DNA of 21,755 nucleotides from Thermohalobaculum sp050331335 (GTDB lineage: Bacteria > Pseudomonadota > Alphaproteobacteria > Rhodobacterales > Rhodobacteraceae), in assembly GCA_050331335.1 (NCBI GenBank), contig JBHJGY010000055.1, forward strand, positions 1 through 21,755, read 5' to 3'. The notes beneath the pieces were generated by a model. It ran no database searches. It had not been told where the DNA came from and saw only the letters and a program-made list of their open reading frames with translations. The translations under genes and the position numbers were made by a program. Every line of letters begins with the position of its first letter. Position 1 is the stretch's first letter. Positions 1-7,017 of this stretch are shown in pieces.

Positions 1-156
1 CCCCCCACCGCCGCCCTCGGCGCGGTGGGCCGGGTTGCGCTGGGGGGGGTCAGCACCCAGCCCGGGCGGGCCGTTTCTGGGGCGGAGGCCTATGCCCAGG
101 CCTTCGAGGACCGGGGCTGTCTCAAAATGATACTCGACTGGGAGGACATCCAATGA
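1..156 (+). CDS. bchC: BchC C-terminus (partial), bacteriochlorophyllide a dehydrogenase
   Basis: Only the last 51 codons are in the window, in frame 1, ending at TGA 154-156. The final residues include CLKMILDW, which I recognise as the conserved end of BchC. BchC is the zinc-alcohol-dehydrogenase-type enzyme that oxidises the C3 hydroxyethyl group of bacteriochlorophyllide to acetyl. The stretch before it (AEAYAQAFED) also matches the family, so the frame looks intact despite G-runs near positions 41-50. The stop overlaps the bchX start by 4 nt (ATGA), as expected for the first gene of a bchCXYZ unit. The call rests on this short tail plus context; the promoter and catalytic domain lie upstream of the window. 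Confidence 0.8.
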   Translation, partial: PPTAALGAVGRVALGGVSTQPGRAVSGAEAYAQAFEDRGCLKMILDWEDIQ

Positions 157-1163
157 GCCCTGAAGGCGGTCACCCCCCGATCCTGACCGATGGCGGCTAT
201 GCGCGGCTGAAGGCCGAGGCCGACGCCCCGCTCGATGCGGTCCCGAGCGAAGCGACCAAGGACACCCAGATCATCGCGATCTACGGCAAGGGCGGCATCG
301 GCAAGTCCTTCACGTTGTCCAATCTCAGCTACATGATGGCGCAGCAGGGCAAGCGCGTGCTTCTGATCGGCTGCGATCCGAAATCGGACACCACCTCGCT
401 GCTCTTCGGCGGCAAGGCCTGTCCGACCATCATCGAGACCTCGACCAAGAAGAAGCTCGCCGGCGAGGAGCTCTCGATCTCGGATGTGTGCTTCAAGCGC
501 GACGGGGTCTATGCGATGGAGCTCGGCGGCCCTGAGGTCGGGCGCGGCTGCGGTGGGCGCGGGATCATCCACGGCTTCGAGCAGCTCGAGAAGCTCGGCT
601 TCCACGACTGGGATTTCGACTACGTTCTGCTCGACTTCCTCGGCGACGTGGTCTGCGGCGGCTTCGGCCTGCCGATCGCGCGCGACATGTGCCAGAAGGT
701 CATCGTCGTCGGCTCCAACGACCTCCAGTCGCTCTATGTGGCGAACAATGTCTGCTCGGCGGTGGAGTATTTCCGTAAGCTCGGCGGCAATGTCGGCGTC
801 GCCGGCCTCGTGGTGAACAAGGACGACGGGACGGGAGAGGCCCACGCCTTCGCCCAGGCGGCCGGCATCCCGGTTCTGGCTGCGATCCCGGCCAATGACG
901 ATCTGCGCCGGAAATCCGCCAATTACGAGATTGTCGGCCGGCCCGATGGCGAATGGGGGCCGCTCTTCGCCGAGCTTGGCCTTAACGTCGCCGAGGCCCC
1001 GCCGCAGCGCCCGACGCCGCTCTCCCAAGACCAGCTGCTTGCGCTTTTCGACGGCAAGGAGACCGGCGCCGGCATCGTCCTGGAGCCCGCGACGCCAGCG
1101 GATATGCGCGGCGGCAACCTCGTCGAGCGCGCCTCCCTCGAAGTCATCTATGACGAGGCCTAA
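153..1163 (+). CDS. bchX: BchX, ATPase/reductase subunit of chlorophyllide a oxidoreductase
   Basis: 336 aa. BchX is the NifH-like iron protein of chlorophyllide a oxidoreductase (COR). It hydrolyses ATP and passes electrons to BchY-BchZ, which reduce the C7=C8 bond of chlorophyllide. The P-loop GKGGIGKS is at residues 45-52. The two cysteines that bridge the intersubunit [4Fe-4S] cluster are visible as C133 (RGCGGRG) and C168 (DVVCGG). The N-terminal ~37 residues before TKDTQIIAIYGKGG are family-typical for BchX and distinguish it from the shorter BchL. The start is ATG 153, with GGGAGG at 140-145 (7-nt spacing), overlapping the bchC stop. bchY follows after 4 nt, so translation is probably coupled. 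Confidence 0.97.
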   Translation: MSPEGGHPPILTDGGYARLKAEADAPLDAVPSEATKDTQIIAIYGKGGIGKSFTLSNLSYMMAQQGKRVLLIGCDPKSDTTSLLFGGKACPTIIETSTKKKLAGEELSISDVCFKRDGVYAMELGGPEVGRGCGGRGIIHGFEQLEKLGFHDWDFDYVLLDFLGDVVCGGFGLPIARDMCQKVIVVGSNDLQSLYVANNVCSAVEYFRKLGGNVGVAGLVVNKDDGTGEAHAFAQAAGIPVLAAIPANDDLRRKSANYEIVGRPDGEWGPLFAELGLNVAEAPPQRPTPLSQDQLLALFDGKETGAGIVLEPATPADMRGGNLVERASLEVIYDEA

Positions 1164-1167
1164 GGCG

Positions 1168-2667
1168 ATGGACGGGGATATCGACATCGCCAAAGAGGGC
1201 CAAGGCTGCCATTCCGGCGCCGAGCTGCGGGCGGCCGCCGAGGCGGCGGGCCAGGCGGGGCTCCTGGAGCGTTATGCGGCCGACTACCCCAAGGGTCCGC
1301 ATGACCAGCCGCAATCCATGTGCCCGGCCTTTGGCTCGCTGCGGGTGGGGCTGCGCATGCGCCGCACCGCGACAATTCTCTCGGGCAGCGCCTGCTGCGT
1401 CTACGGGCTGACCTTTACCAGCCATTTCTACGGCGCGCGGCGCACGGTCGGCTATGTGCCCTTCAGCTCCGAGACCCTCGTCACCGGCAAGCTCTTCGAG
1501 GACATCCGCGACGCGGTCTTCGAGCTCGCCGATCCGGAGAATTACGACGCGATCGTGGTGACCAATCTCTGCGTGCCGACCGCCTCCGGTGTCCCGCTGC
1601 GCCTCTTGCCGAAAGAGATCCGCGGCGTGCGCATCGTCGGGATCGACGTCCCCGGCTTCGGGGTGCCGACCCATGCGGAGGCGAAGGACGTGCTCGCCGG
1701 CGCCATGCTGAATTATGCGCGGTTGGAGGCCGAGAATGGCCCCGTGCAAGCGCCGGAGGGCGGTCGCGACGGCCGCCCGACGGTGACGCTTCTCGGCGAG
1801 ATGTTTCCCGCCGATCCGATGATCGTCTCCCGTATGCTCGAGCCGATGGGGCTCGCGGCGGGGCCGACCGTGCCGACGCGGGAGTGGCGCGAACTCTATG
1901 CCGCCCTCGACGGGGCGGTCGTCGCCGCGATCCACCCCTTCTACACCGCCTCGGTGCGGGAGTTTCAGGCGGCCGGGCGGCCGGTGGTCGGTTCGGCGCC
2001 TGTGGGCCGTGACGGCACGATGGACTGGCTCGAGGCTGTCGGCACATCGGCCGGTGTCGCGCGCGAGCGGATCGATGCGGCGAAGAACGCCATGGGCGGC
2101 GCCATCGGGGCGGCCCTCGCCGGCAGCCCGATCCAAGGGCGGATCACGCTCTCCGGCTACGAGGGCTCGGAGCTTCTGGTGGCGCGGCTTCTCGTCGAGT
2201 CGGGTGCGGATGTTCGCTATGTCGGCACGGCTTGCCCGAAGACCCCCTGGTCGGCTGCGGACCGCGACTGGCTTGAGGCCCGCGGTGTGGAGATCCGCTT
2301 CCGCGCCTCGCTCGAGGACGATCTTGCGGCGATGGAGGCCTTCGACCCGGACCTTGCGATCGGCACCACGCCCGTCGTGCAGGCCGCCAAGCAGTCGGGC
2401 CGCCCCGCGCTCTACTTCACCAACCTCATCTCGGCGCGTCCGCTGATGGGCCCCGCCGGTGCCGGGTCGCTGGCCGAAGTGGTCAACGGGGCCATCGCCT
2501 CCAAGGCGCGGATGGACTTCATGACCGCCTTCTTCGCGGGCGTCGGCGAGGGCGAGACCGCAGGCGTTTGGGAGGGCGACCCGGTGCGCCGGCCCGAGTT
2601 CCGCGCCCGTTACGCCAAGAAACTGGAGAACGCCAAGAAGCGGGCCCAGCGCGAGGAGATGATCTGA
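1168..2667 (+). CDS. bchY: BchY, catalytic subunit of chlorophyllide a oxidoreductase
   Basis: 499 aa, usual family length. BchY is a NifD-like subunit and forms the catalytic heterotetramer of COR with BchZ. Cluster-ligand cysteines are present at C52 (MCPAFG), C77 (second Cys of SACCVYG) and C135 (NLCVPTAS). Their spacing of 25 and 58 residues matches the spacing I recall for the three BchY ligands of the Rhodobacter enzyme (C62/C87/C145). The frame stays open upstream into bchX, but the start is placed at ATG 1168, 4 nt after the bchX stop. That gives the usual N-terminus; the ribosome site there is weak (GAGG/AAGG), which suggests coupling to bchX. An extra Cys (C14) lies in the variable N-terminus. 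Confidence 0.96.
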   Translation: MDGDIDIAKEGQGCHSGAELRAAAEAAGQAGLLERYAADYPKGPHDQPQSMCPAFGSLRVGLRMRRTATILSGSACCVYGLTFTSHFYGARRTVGYVPFSSETLVTGKLFEDIRDAVFELADPENYDAIVVTNLCVPTASGVPLRLLPKEIRGVRIVGIDVPGFGVPTHAEAKDVLAGAMLNYARLEAENGPVQAPEGGRDGRPTVTLLGEMFPADPMIVSRMLEPMGLAAGPTVPTREWRELYAALDGAVVAAIHPFYTASVREFQAAGRPVVGSAPVGRDGTMDWLEAVGTSAGVARERIDAAKNAMGGAIGAALAGSPIQGRITLSGYEGSELLVARLLVESGADVRYVGTACPKTPWSAADRDWLEARGVEIRFRASLEDDLAAMEAFDPDLAIGTTPVVQAAKQSGRPALYFTNLISARPLMGPAGAGSLAEVVNGAIASKARMDFMTAFFAGVGEGETAGVWEGDPVRRPEFRARYAKKLENAKKRAQREEMI

Positions 2668-2692
2668 TGCCCGCCGACAAGGGAGGCAAATG

Positions 2693-4144
2693 ATGCTCGT
2701 TCTCGATCATGACCGCGCTGGCGGCTACTGGGGCTCCGTCTACGCTTTCACGGCGATCAAGGGGCTCCAGGTGGTGATCGACGGCCCCGTGGGCTGCGAG
2801 AACCTGCCGGTCACCTCCGTGCTCCACTACACCGACGCGCTGCCGCCGCATGAGTTGCCCATCGTTGTCACCGGGCTTGCCGAGGAGGAACTCGGCCGCG
2901 AGGGCACCGAGGGCGCCATGAAGCGCGCCCATGAGACGCTCGACCCTGCGCTGCCCGCGGTCGTCGTCACCGGCTCCATCGCCGAGATGATCGGCGGCGG
3001 CGTCACCCCCGAAGGCACCGGGATCCTGCGCTTCCTGCCGCGCACCATCGACGAGGACCAGTGGCAGTCGGCCGACCGGGCGCTCACCTGGCTTTGGACC
3101 GAGTTCGCCGCCTCGCGCGGTAAGATGCCCAAAGCGCGGCCCCGGGATGAGGGCGCCAAGCCCAGGGTCAACATCATCGGGCCGATGTATGGCACGTTCA
3201 ACCAACCCTCGGACCTCGCGGAGATCCGCCGCCTCGTCGAAGGGATCGGCGCCGAGGTCAATATGGTGTTCCCGCTGGGGAGCCATCTGGCCGACATCCA
3301 TCGGCTGGTCGATGCGGATGTGAATATCTGCATGTATCGCGAGTTCGGTCGCGGGCTCTGCGAGGCGCTGGAGAAGCCCTATCTCCAGGCGCCGGTCGGG
3401 CTCACCTCGACCACGCGCTTCCTCGAGACGCTGGGCGAGCTTCTGGACCTCGACCCCCAGCCCTTCATCGCGCGCGAGAAGCACACCACGATCAAGCCGC
3501 TGTGGGATCTCTGGCGCTCGGTGACGCAAGACTTCTACGCCACCGCGTCTTTCGGGGTCGTCGCCTCGGAGACCTATGCCCGCGGCCTGAAGAACTTCCT
3601 CGAAGGCGATCTCGGGATGCCCTGCAAATTTGCGGTGTCCCGGTGTGCAGGCGCCAAGACCGACAATGCGGAGGTGCGTCGGCTCGTCCACGAAGAGACC
3701 CCGCTCGTGCTCTTCGGCTCTTACAACGAGCGAATGTATCTGGCGGAAGCCGGGGGTCGCGCGGCCTATATCCCCGCCTCCTTCCCGGGCGCCATCATCC
3801 GGCGCGCCACCGGCACTCCTTTCATGGGCTATGCGGGCGCGACCTATCTGGTCCAGGAGGTGTGCAACGCGCTCTTCGATGCGCTGTTTCACATCCTCCC
3901 GCTCGCCACCAAGCTCGACGATGCGGCCGCCACCCCGGCCAAGCTGCGCGCCCATCTGCCCTGGGACGCCGAAGCCGAGCGGCTGCTCGAAGACCTCGTC
4001 GCGCGCGAGCCCGTGCTCACCCGGATTTCCGCCGCCAAGGGCCTGCGCGACGCCGCTGAGGCGGCCGCGCTGGCCGTCGGCGAAGACAGCGTGACGGCGG
4101 CCCGTCTCGCGCTCGCCCACCAGAACCGGGGGCGTGCCGCATGA
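2693..4144 (+). CDS. bchZ: BchZ, catalytic subunit of chlorophyllide a oxidoreductase
   Basis: 483 aa. BchZ is the NifK-like partner of BchY; its cysteine supplies the fourth ligand of the COR [4Fe-4S] cluster. Two consecutive ATGs occur at 2690 and 2693. I chose 2693 for three reasons: GGGAGG at 2681-2686 is then 6 nt away rather than 3, the protein starts MLVLDHDRAGG like known BchZ, and the cysteine in PVGCENLP falls at position 35, the number used for the Rhodobacter ligand. The stop (TGA 4142-4144) is followed by 80 nt before pufQ. In Rhodobacter, transcripts from the bch genes run into puf (the superoperon idea). The same is likely here, since I see no terminator. Confidence 0.96.
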   Translation: MLVLDHDRAGGYWGSVYAFTAIKGLQVVIDGPVGCENLPVTSVLHYTDALPPHELPIVVTGLAEEELGREGTEGAMKRAHETLDPALPAVVVTGSIAEMIGGGVTPEGTGILRFLPRTIDEDQWQSADRALTWLWTEFAASRGKMPKARPRDEGAKPRVNIIGPMYGTFNQPSDLAEIRRLVEGIGAEVNMVFPLGSHLADIHRLVDADVNICMYREFGRGLCEALEKPYLQAPVGLTSTTRFLETLGELLDLDPQPFIAREKHTTIKPLWDLWRSVTQDFYATASFGVVASETYARGLKNFLEGDLGMPCKFAVSRCAGAKTDNAEVRRLVHEETPLVLFGSYNERMYLAEAGGRAAYIPASFPGAIIRRATGTPFMGYAGATYLVQEVCNALFDALFHILPLATKLDDAAATPAKLRAHLPWDAEAERLLEDLVAREPVLTRISAAKGLRDAAEAAALAVGEDSVTAARLALAHQNRGRAA

Positions 4145-4224
4145 TGCGCCCTCTGACCCCGATCCACGCAGCGCCCGCCCTGGCGAGACCATTCCTGGGG
4201 CGCAGTCACCTGAAGGAGAGACCC

Positions 4225-4476
4225 ATGCTCGATGCCACGCACACCCTCGGCCAGGTTCCAGCGCTCGGCACCAGCCGGGCCAGCCGCAAGAAGCCGGGTG
4301 AATACCGCTTCTACTTCGCGATCGTCTTCGCTGTGGCGCTGCCGATTGCCCTGTGCGGGCGCCTGTTCCCCCGCGCGCTCAGCGGCGTCGCGGAGAAAGC
4401 GGACCCTGCGCGCTCGGTCGTCGCCGAGGCGCGCGCGCTTACCGATACGGTGATCCCTTACCTCTTCATGGGGTGA
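4225..4476 (+). CDS. pufQ: PufQ-like small membrane protein
   Basis: 83 aa. In Rhodobacter, PufQ lies between bchZ and pufB and is needed for normal bacteriochlorophyll supply during antenna and reaction-centre assembly. The sequence shows a basic N-terminal stretch (SRKKPGEYRF, from residue 20), one hydrophobic segment at about 29-47 and a polar C-terminus. That layout, the YRFYFAIVFAVALPIAL core and the position fit PufQ. The start is ATG 4225, with AAGGAG at 4213-4218 (6-nt spacing). The frame is open from ATG 4141, which overlaps the bchZ stop and would add 28 residues. I reject that start because it has no good ribosome site and makes the protein too long. PufQ is poorly conserved, so the name rests partly on context. 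Confidence 0.82.
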   Translation: MLDATHTLGQVPALGTSRASRKKPGEYRFYFAIVFAVALPIALCGRLFPRALSGVAEKADPARSVVAEARALTDTVIPYLFMG

Positions 4477-4642
4477 GGAGACGCCGTCGCGAATTCGGCG
4501 CGGGGGGTGCGAGCCCACCCGTTCCGGATCAGTCGGAAGTTCCGAGGTCTGCCCATAGGGCGGGCCGAGGGGCGTTCCGGCGTGACTGGCCACGGAGACT
4601 ACCTCCGTGGTTTCGGCCGTAACCCACAAGGAGGAAAAGCTT
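4477..4642 (+). promoter_or_regulatory. pufQ-pufB intercistronic leader with three hairpins
   Basis: This 166-nt gap has no convincing gene. It contains three inverted repeats. A small one pairs TTCCG 4522-4526 with CGGAA 4534-4538. A 9-bp stem pairs 4546-4554 with 4558-4566 (two G-T pairs, 3-nt loop). A perfect 8-bp stem pairs CCACGGAG 4590-4597 with CTCCGTGG 4603-4610 (5-nt loop). The last lies 17 nt before the strong pufB ribosome site AAGGAGG (4628-4634). No T-run follows any stem, so they are not terminators. In Rhodobacter, puf mRNA is processed and stabilised by such structures, and a similar role is inferred here. Confidence 0.6.
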
Positions 4643-4864
4643 ATGGCTGAAGAATATTCCTTGACGGGCCTCACCGACGACCAGGCGAAAGAGCTGCATG
4701 AGATCTACATGCGCGGGCTCGTCGTCTTCACCGGTGTGGCTGTTGTCGCTCACTTTCTGGTCTGGCTGTGGCGTCCCTGGTTCCCTGGACCGGACGGTTA
4801 CACCGGTGCGTCCGCTGAGGGTGTCATCGAGGTCGCCAAGGCTGCCATCCAACTCATCGGGTGA
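4643..4864 (+). CDS. pufB: LH1 antenna beta chain (PufB)
   Basis: 73 aa. PufB is the beta polypeptide of the core light-harvesting complex and pairs with PufA to hold bacteriochlorophyll around the reaction centre. Features run in order: polar N-terminus with the family motif SLTGLTDDQAKELH (residues 6-19), one membrane span at about 25-43 with the bacteriochlorophyll-ligand H37 (VVAHFLVW), and the WRPWFPGPDGY boundary motif. The protein then continues about 20 residues past where Rhodospirillum-type beta chains end, with a helical-looking tail. The start is ATG 4643 behind AAGGAGG (4628-4634, 8-nt spacing). pufA follows closely; its ribosome site begins at the last base of the pufB stop. Confidence 0.95.
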   Translation: MAEEYSLTGLTDDQAKELHEIYMRGLVVFTGVAVVAHFLVWLWRPWFPGPDGYTGASAEGVIEVAKAAIQLIG

Positions 4865-4878
4865 AGGAGATGAACTCC

Positions 4879-5058
4879 ATGATGGACAAGTTCTACAAAA
4901 TCTGGCTCGTCTTCGATCCGCGCCAAGTCTTCGTCGTGCAGGGCGTCTTTCTGTTCCTGCTGGCGGCGATGATTCACCTCGTCCTGTTGTCGACCGACCG
5001 CTTCAACTGGTTCGAAGGCAAACCGGCGGCGACCGTCCCGGTCGAGGCGTCGGAGTAA
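4879..5058 (+). CDS. pufA: LH1 antenna alpha chain (PufA)
   Basis: 59 aa. PufA is the alpha polypeptide of the LH1 core antenna. It has the typical N-terminus (MDKFYKIWLVFDPRQV), one membrane span at about 17-37 with ligand H33 (AAMIHLVLL), and an aromatic C-terminal boundary (FNWFEG) that usually tunes pigment absorption. AAGGAG at 4864-4869 is the ribosome site. ATG 4870 directly abuts it and is unlikely; ATG 4879 (9-nt spacing) or ATG 4882 is the start. The choice changes the length by only one residue. The soluble tail after WFEG is 13 residues. A strong hairpin follows in the gap before pufL. Confidence 0.95.
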   Translation: MMDKFYKIWLVFDPRQVFVVQGVFLFLLAAMIHLVLLSTDRFNWFEGKPAATVPVEASE

Positions 5059-5067
5059 GCGACAACC

Positions 5068-5098
5068 GCATCGGGCGGGGCCTCGCTTCGCCCGATGC
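5068..5098 (+). promoter_or_regulatory. pufA-pufL intercistronic hairpin (likely mRNA stabiliser)
   Basis: A perfect 10-bp inverted repeat pairs GCATCGGGCG (5068-5077) with CGCCCGATGC (5089-5098). The stem can be extended by three more pairs (two G-T) to leave a 5-nt loop. It lies 10 nt after the pufA stop and about 60 nt before pufL, with no T-run, so it is not an intrinsic terminator. In Rhodobacter a hairpin at this place protects the pufBA segment from 3' decay and gives excess antenna over reaction centre. The same function is inferred. Confidence 0.75.
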
Positions 5099-5158
5099 CT
5101 GTTCGCTGCCGACTTCGACCGACCGCACCGGCGGCCGTCCGTCGAGAGGAGACACAAC

Positions 5159-5992
5159 ATGGCATTGCTCAGCTTCGAGAGAAAATACCGGGTTCGCGGC
5201 GGGACGCTGATCGGCGGGGATCTGTTCGACTTCTGGGTCGGACCCTTCTACGTCGGCTTCTTCGGCGTGACCTCGATCTTCTTCGCTGCCCTCGGAACCA
5301 TCCTGATCTTCTGGGGCGCCTCGCAAGGGCCGACCTGGAACCCTTGGCTCATCAACATCGCGCCGCCCGACCTCTCTTATGGGCTTGGCGCTGCCCCGCT
5401 CCTCGAGGGCGGGCTCTGGCAGATCATCACGATCTGCGCCCACGGCGCGTTCATCTCCTGGGCGCTGCGCGAGGTCGAGATCTGCCGCAAGCTCGGCATC
5501 GGCTATCATGTGCCGATCGCTTTCGGCGTCGCGATTTTGGCCTATTCGACCCTCGTGGTCTTCCGCCCGCTCTTGTTGGGCGCTTGGGGACACGGCTTCC
5601 CCTATGGCATCTTCAGCCATCTCGACTGGGTGTCGAATGTCGGCTACCAGTATCTGCACTTCCACTACAATCCGGCGCACATGCTTGCGGTGACCTTCTT
5701 CTTCACCACAACGCTGGCTCTGGCACTCCACGGCGGGCTGATCTTGTCCTCGACGAACCCCCAAAAGGGTGAAGAAGTCAAACAGCCGGAGCACGAGGAC
5801 ACCTTTTTCCGCGACTTCATCGGCTATTCGGTCGGAACGCTGGGCATCCACCGGCTCGGCCTGCTGCTCGCGCTCAACGCGGGCTTCTGGTCGGCGGTCT
5901 GCATCATCATTTCGGGGCCTTATTGGACCCGTGGCTGGCCGGAATGGTGGAACTGGTGGCTCGAGCTCCCGATCTGGGGCCAGGTGAACTGA
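5159..5992 (+). CDS. pufL: Photosynthetic reaction centre L subunit (PufL)
   Basis: 277 aa, a five-helix membrane protein. With PufM it binds the special pair, accessory bacteriochlorophylls, bacteriopheophytins, quinones and iron. Counting Met as 1, the conserved residues sit one higher than standard L numbering: H154 (L153, accessory pigment), H169 (L168, hydrogen bond to the special pair), H174 (L173, special pair ligand), H191 and H231 (L190 and L230, iron ligands), E105 (L104) and E213 (L212, proton delivery to QB). Residue L166 is His rather than the Asn of R. sphaeroides. The start is ATG 5159, with AGGAGA at 5147-5152 (6-nt spacing). All cofactor ligands are present, so the subunit should be functional. 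pufM starts 14 nt after the stop. Confidence 0.98.
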   Translation: MALLSFERKYRVRGGTLIGGDLFDFWVGPFYVGFFGVTSIFFAALGTILIFWGASQGPTWNPWLINIAPPDLSYGLGAAPLLEGGLWQIITICAHGAFISWALREVEICRKLGIGYHVPIAFGVAILAYSTLVVFRPLLLGAWGHGFPYGIFSHLDWVSNVGYQYLHFHYNPAHMLAVTFFFTTTLALALHGGLILSSTNPQKGEEVKQPEHEDTFFRDFIGYSVGTLGIHRLGLLLALNAGFWSAVCIIISGPYWTRGWPEWWNWWLELPIWGQVN

Positions 5993-6006
5993 GGGGCTAG
6001 GGAACC

Positions 6007-7017
6007 ATGACCGAATACACCAACATCTTCACTCAGGTTCAGGTGCGCGGGCCTCTCGAGGTCGGCGCCGGTGGGCCGGTGCTCGAGGGCGAGCGCTCCT
6101 CGGGCATGAGCTTCAACCGGCTTCTCGGCTGGATCGGCAACGCTCAGCTCGGGCCGATTCATCTGGGCTTTTACGGCGTGATCTCGATTGTCACCGGCAC
6201 GCTGTGGTTCAACATCATCGGCTTCAATATGCTGGCCCAGGTGGACTGGAACATCGCGGAGTTCATCCGTCAGCTGTTCTGGCTGGCGCTCGAGCCGCCT
6301 GCGCCGGAGCATGGGCTCTCCATGCCCCCGCTCAACGAAGGCGGCTGGTACATCATCGCCTCGTTCTTCCTGCTGATTTCGGTGAGCTTCTGGTGGGTGC
6401 GGACCTATAAACGGGCGATCGCGCTCGGGATGGGGCTGCATGTGGCCTATGCCTTTGCTGCCGCGATCTGGCTTTTCCTCGTGCTCGGCCTCTTCCGCCC
6501 GGTGCTGATGGGGTCTTGGTCGGAGGCGGTGCCCTACGGCATCTTCCCCCATCTCGACTGGACGGCCGCGTTCTCGATCCGCTACGGCAACCTCTTCTAC
6601 AATCCGTTCCACGCGCTCTCGATCGTCTTCCTCTACGGCTCGACGCTCCTGTTCGCGATGCACGGGGCCACCATTCTCTCGGTCACGCGCCTGGGCGGCG
6701 ACCGCGAGATCGAGCAGATCACCGACCGCGGCACCGCGACCGAGCGGGCGGCGCTGTTCTGGCGCTGGACCATGGGCTTCAATGCCACGATGGAGGGCAT
6801 CCACCGCTGGGCCTGGTGGTTCGCCGTGCTGACCCCGATCACCGGCGGCATCGGCATCCTGCTGACCGGAACCGTGGTGGACAACTGGTATCTCTGGGCC
6901 GTGGAACACCACTTCGCGCCGCCCTATCCGGATTACTGGCAGCAGGTGCCTGATCCGCTCCTGACCCCTGAGGGCCAGGCGGCTGAAGCGGCTGCGAACG
7001 CTGGAGGGATGGAATGA
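6007..7017 (+). CDS. pufM: Photosynthetic reaction centre M subunit (PufM)
   Basis: 336 aa. PufM is the second core subunit of the type II reaction centre. Residue numbers match standard M numbering exactly: H182 (accessory pigment), H202 (special pair), H219, E234 and H266 (iron ligands), W252 (QA stacking), Y210 and L214 (near the active pigments). The protein ends with about 28 residues more than the 307-308-residue Rhodobacter chain (from about HHFAPPYPDY onward). Long M tails occur in species whose reaction centre carries a bound cytochrome, which agrees with pufC next door. The start is ATG 6007 after a weak AGGGA. The stop overlaps the pufC start (ATGA at 7014-7017). Confidence 0.98.
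   Translation: MTEYTNIFTQVQVRGPLEVGAGGPVLEGERSSGMSFNRLLGWIGNAQLGPIHLGFYGVISIVTGTLWFNIIGFNMLAQVDWNIAEFIRQLFWLALEPPAPEHGLSMPPLNEGGWYIIASFFLLISVSFWWVRTYKRAIALGMGLHVAYAFAAAIWLFLVLGLFRPVLMGSWSEAVPYGIFPHLDWTAAFSIRYGNLFYNPFHALSIVFLYGSTLLFAMHGATILSVTRLGGDREIEQITDRGTATERAALFWRWTMGFNATMEGIHRWAWWFAVLTPITGGIGILLTGTVVDNWYLWAVEHHFAPPYPDYWQQVPDPLLTPEGQAAEAAANAGGME

Noticed and set aside
34..100. Possible frameshift in the bchC tail because of G-runs
   Set aside because: The frame gives a family-like sequence on both sides of the G-run and reaches the expected stop, so no frameshift is needed.
90..1193. Long minus-strand open frame opposite bchX (367 codons)
   Set aside because: It mirrors a gene with clear family motifs; its translation is Arg/Ala/Asp-rich with no recognisable domain, typical of antisense frames in GC-rich DNA.
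2519..4192. 557-codon minus-strand frame opposite bchZ
   Set aside because: Antisense shadow caused by codon bias in bchZ; low-complexity composition and no motif.
4141..4224. Longer pufQ start at ATG 4141 overlapping the bchZ stop
   Set aside because: No ribosome site, and it would add 28 residues not expected in PufQ; ATG 4225 has AAGGAG at ideal distance.
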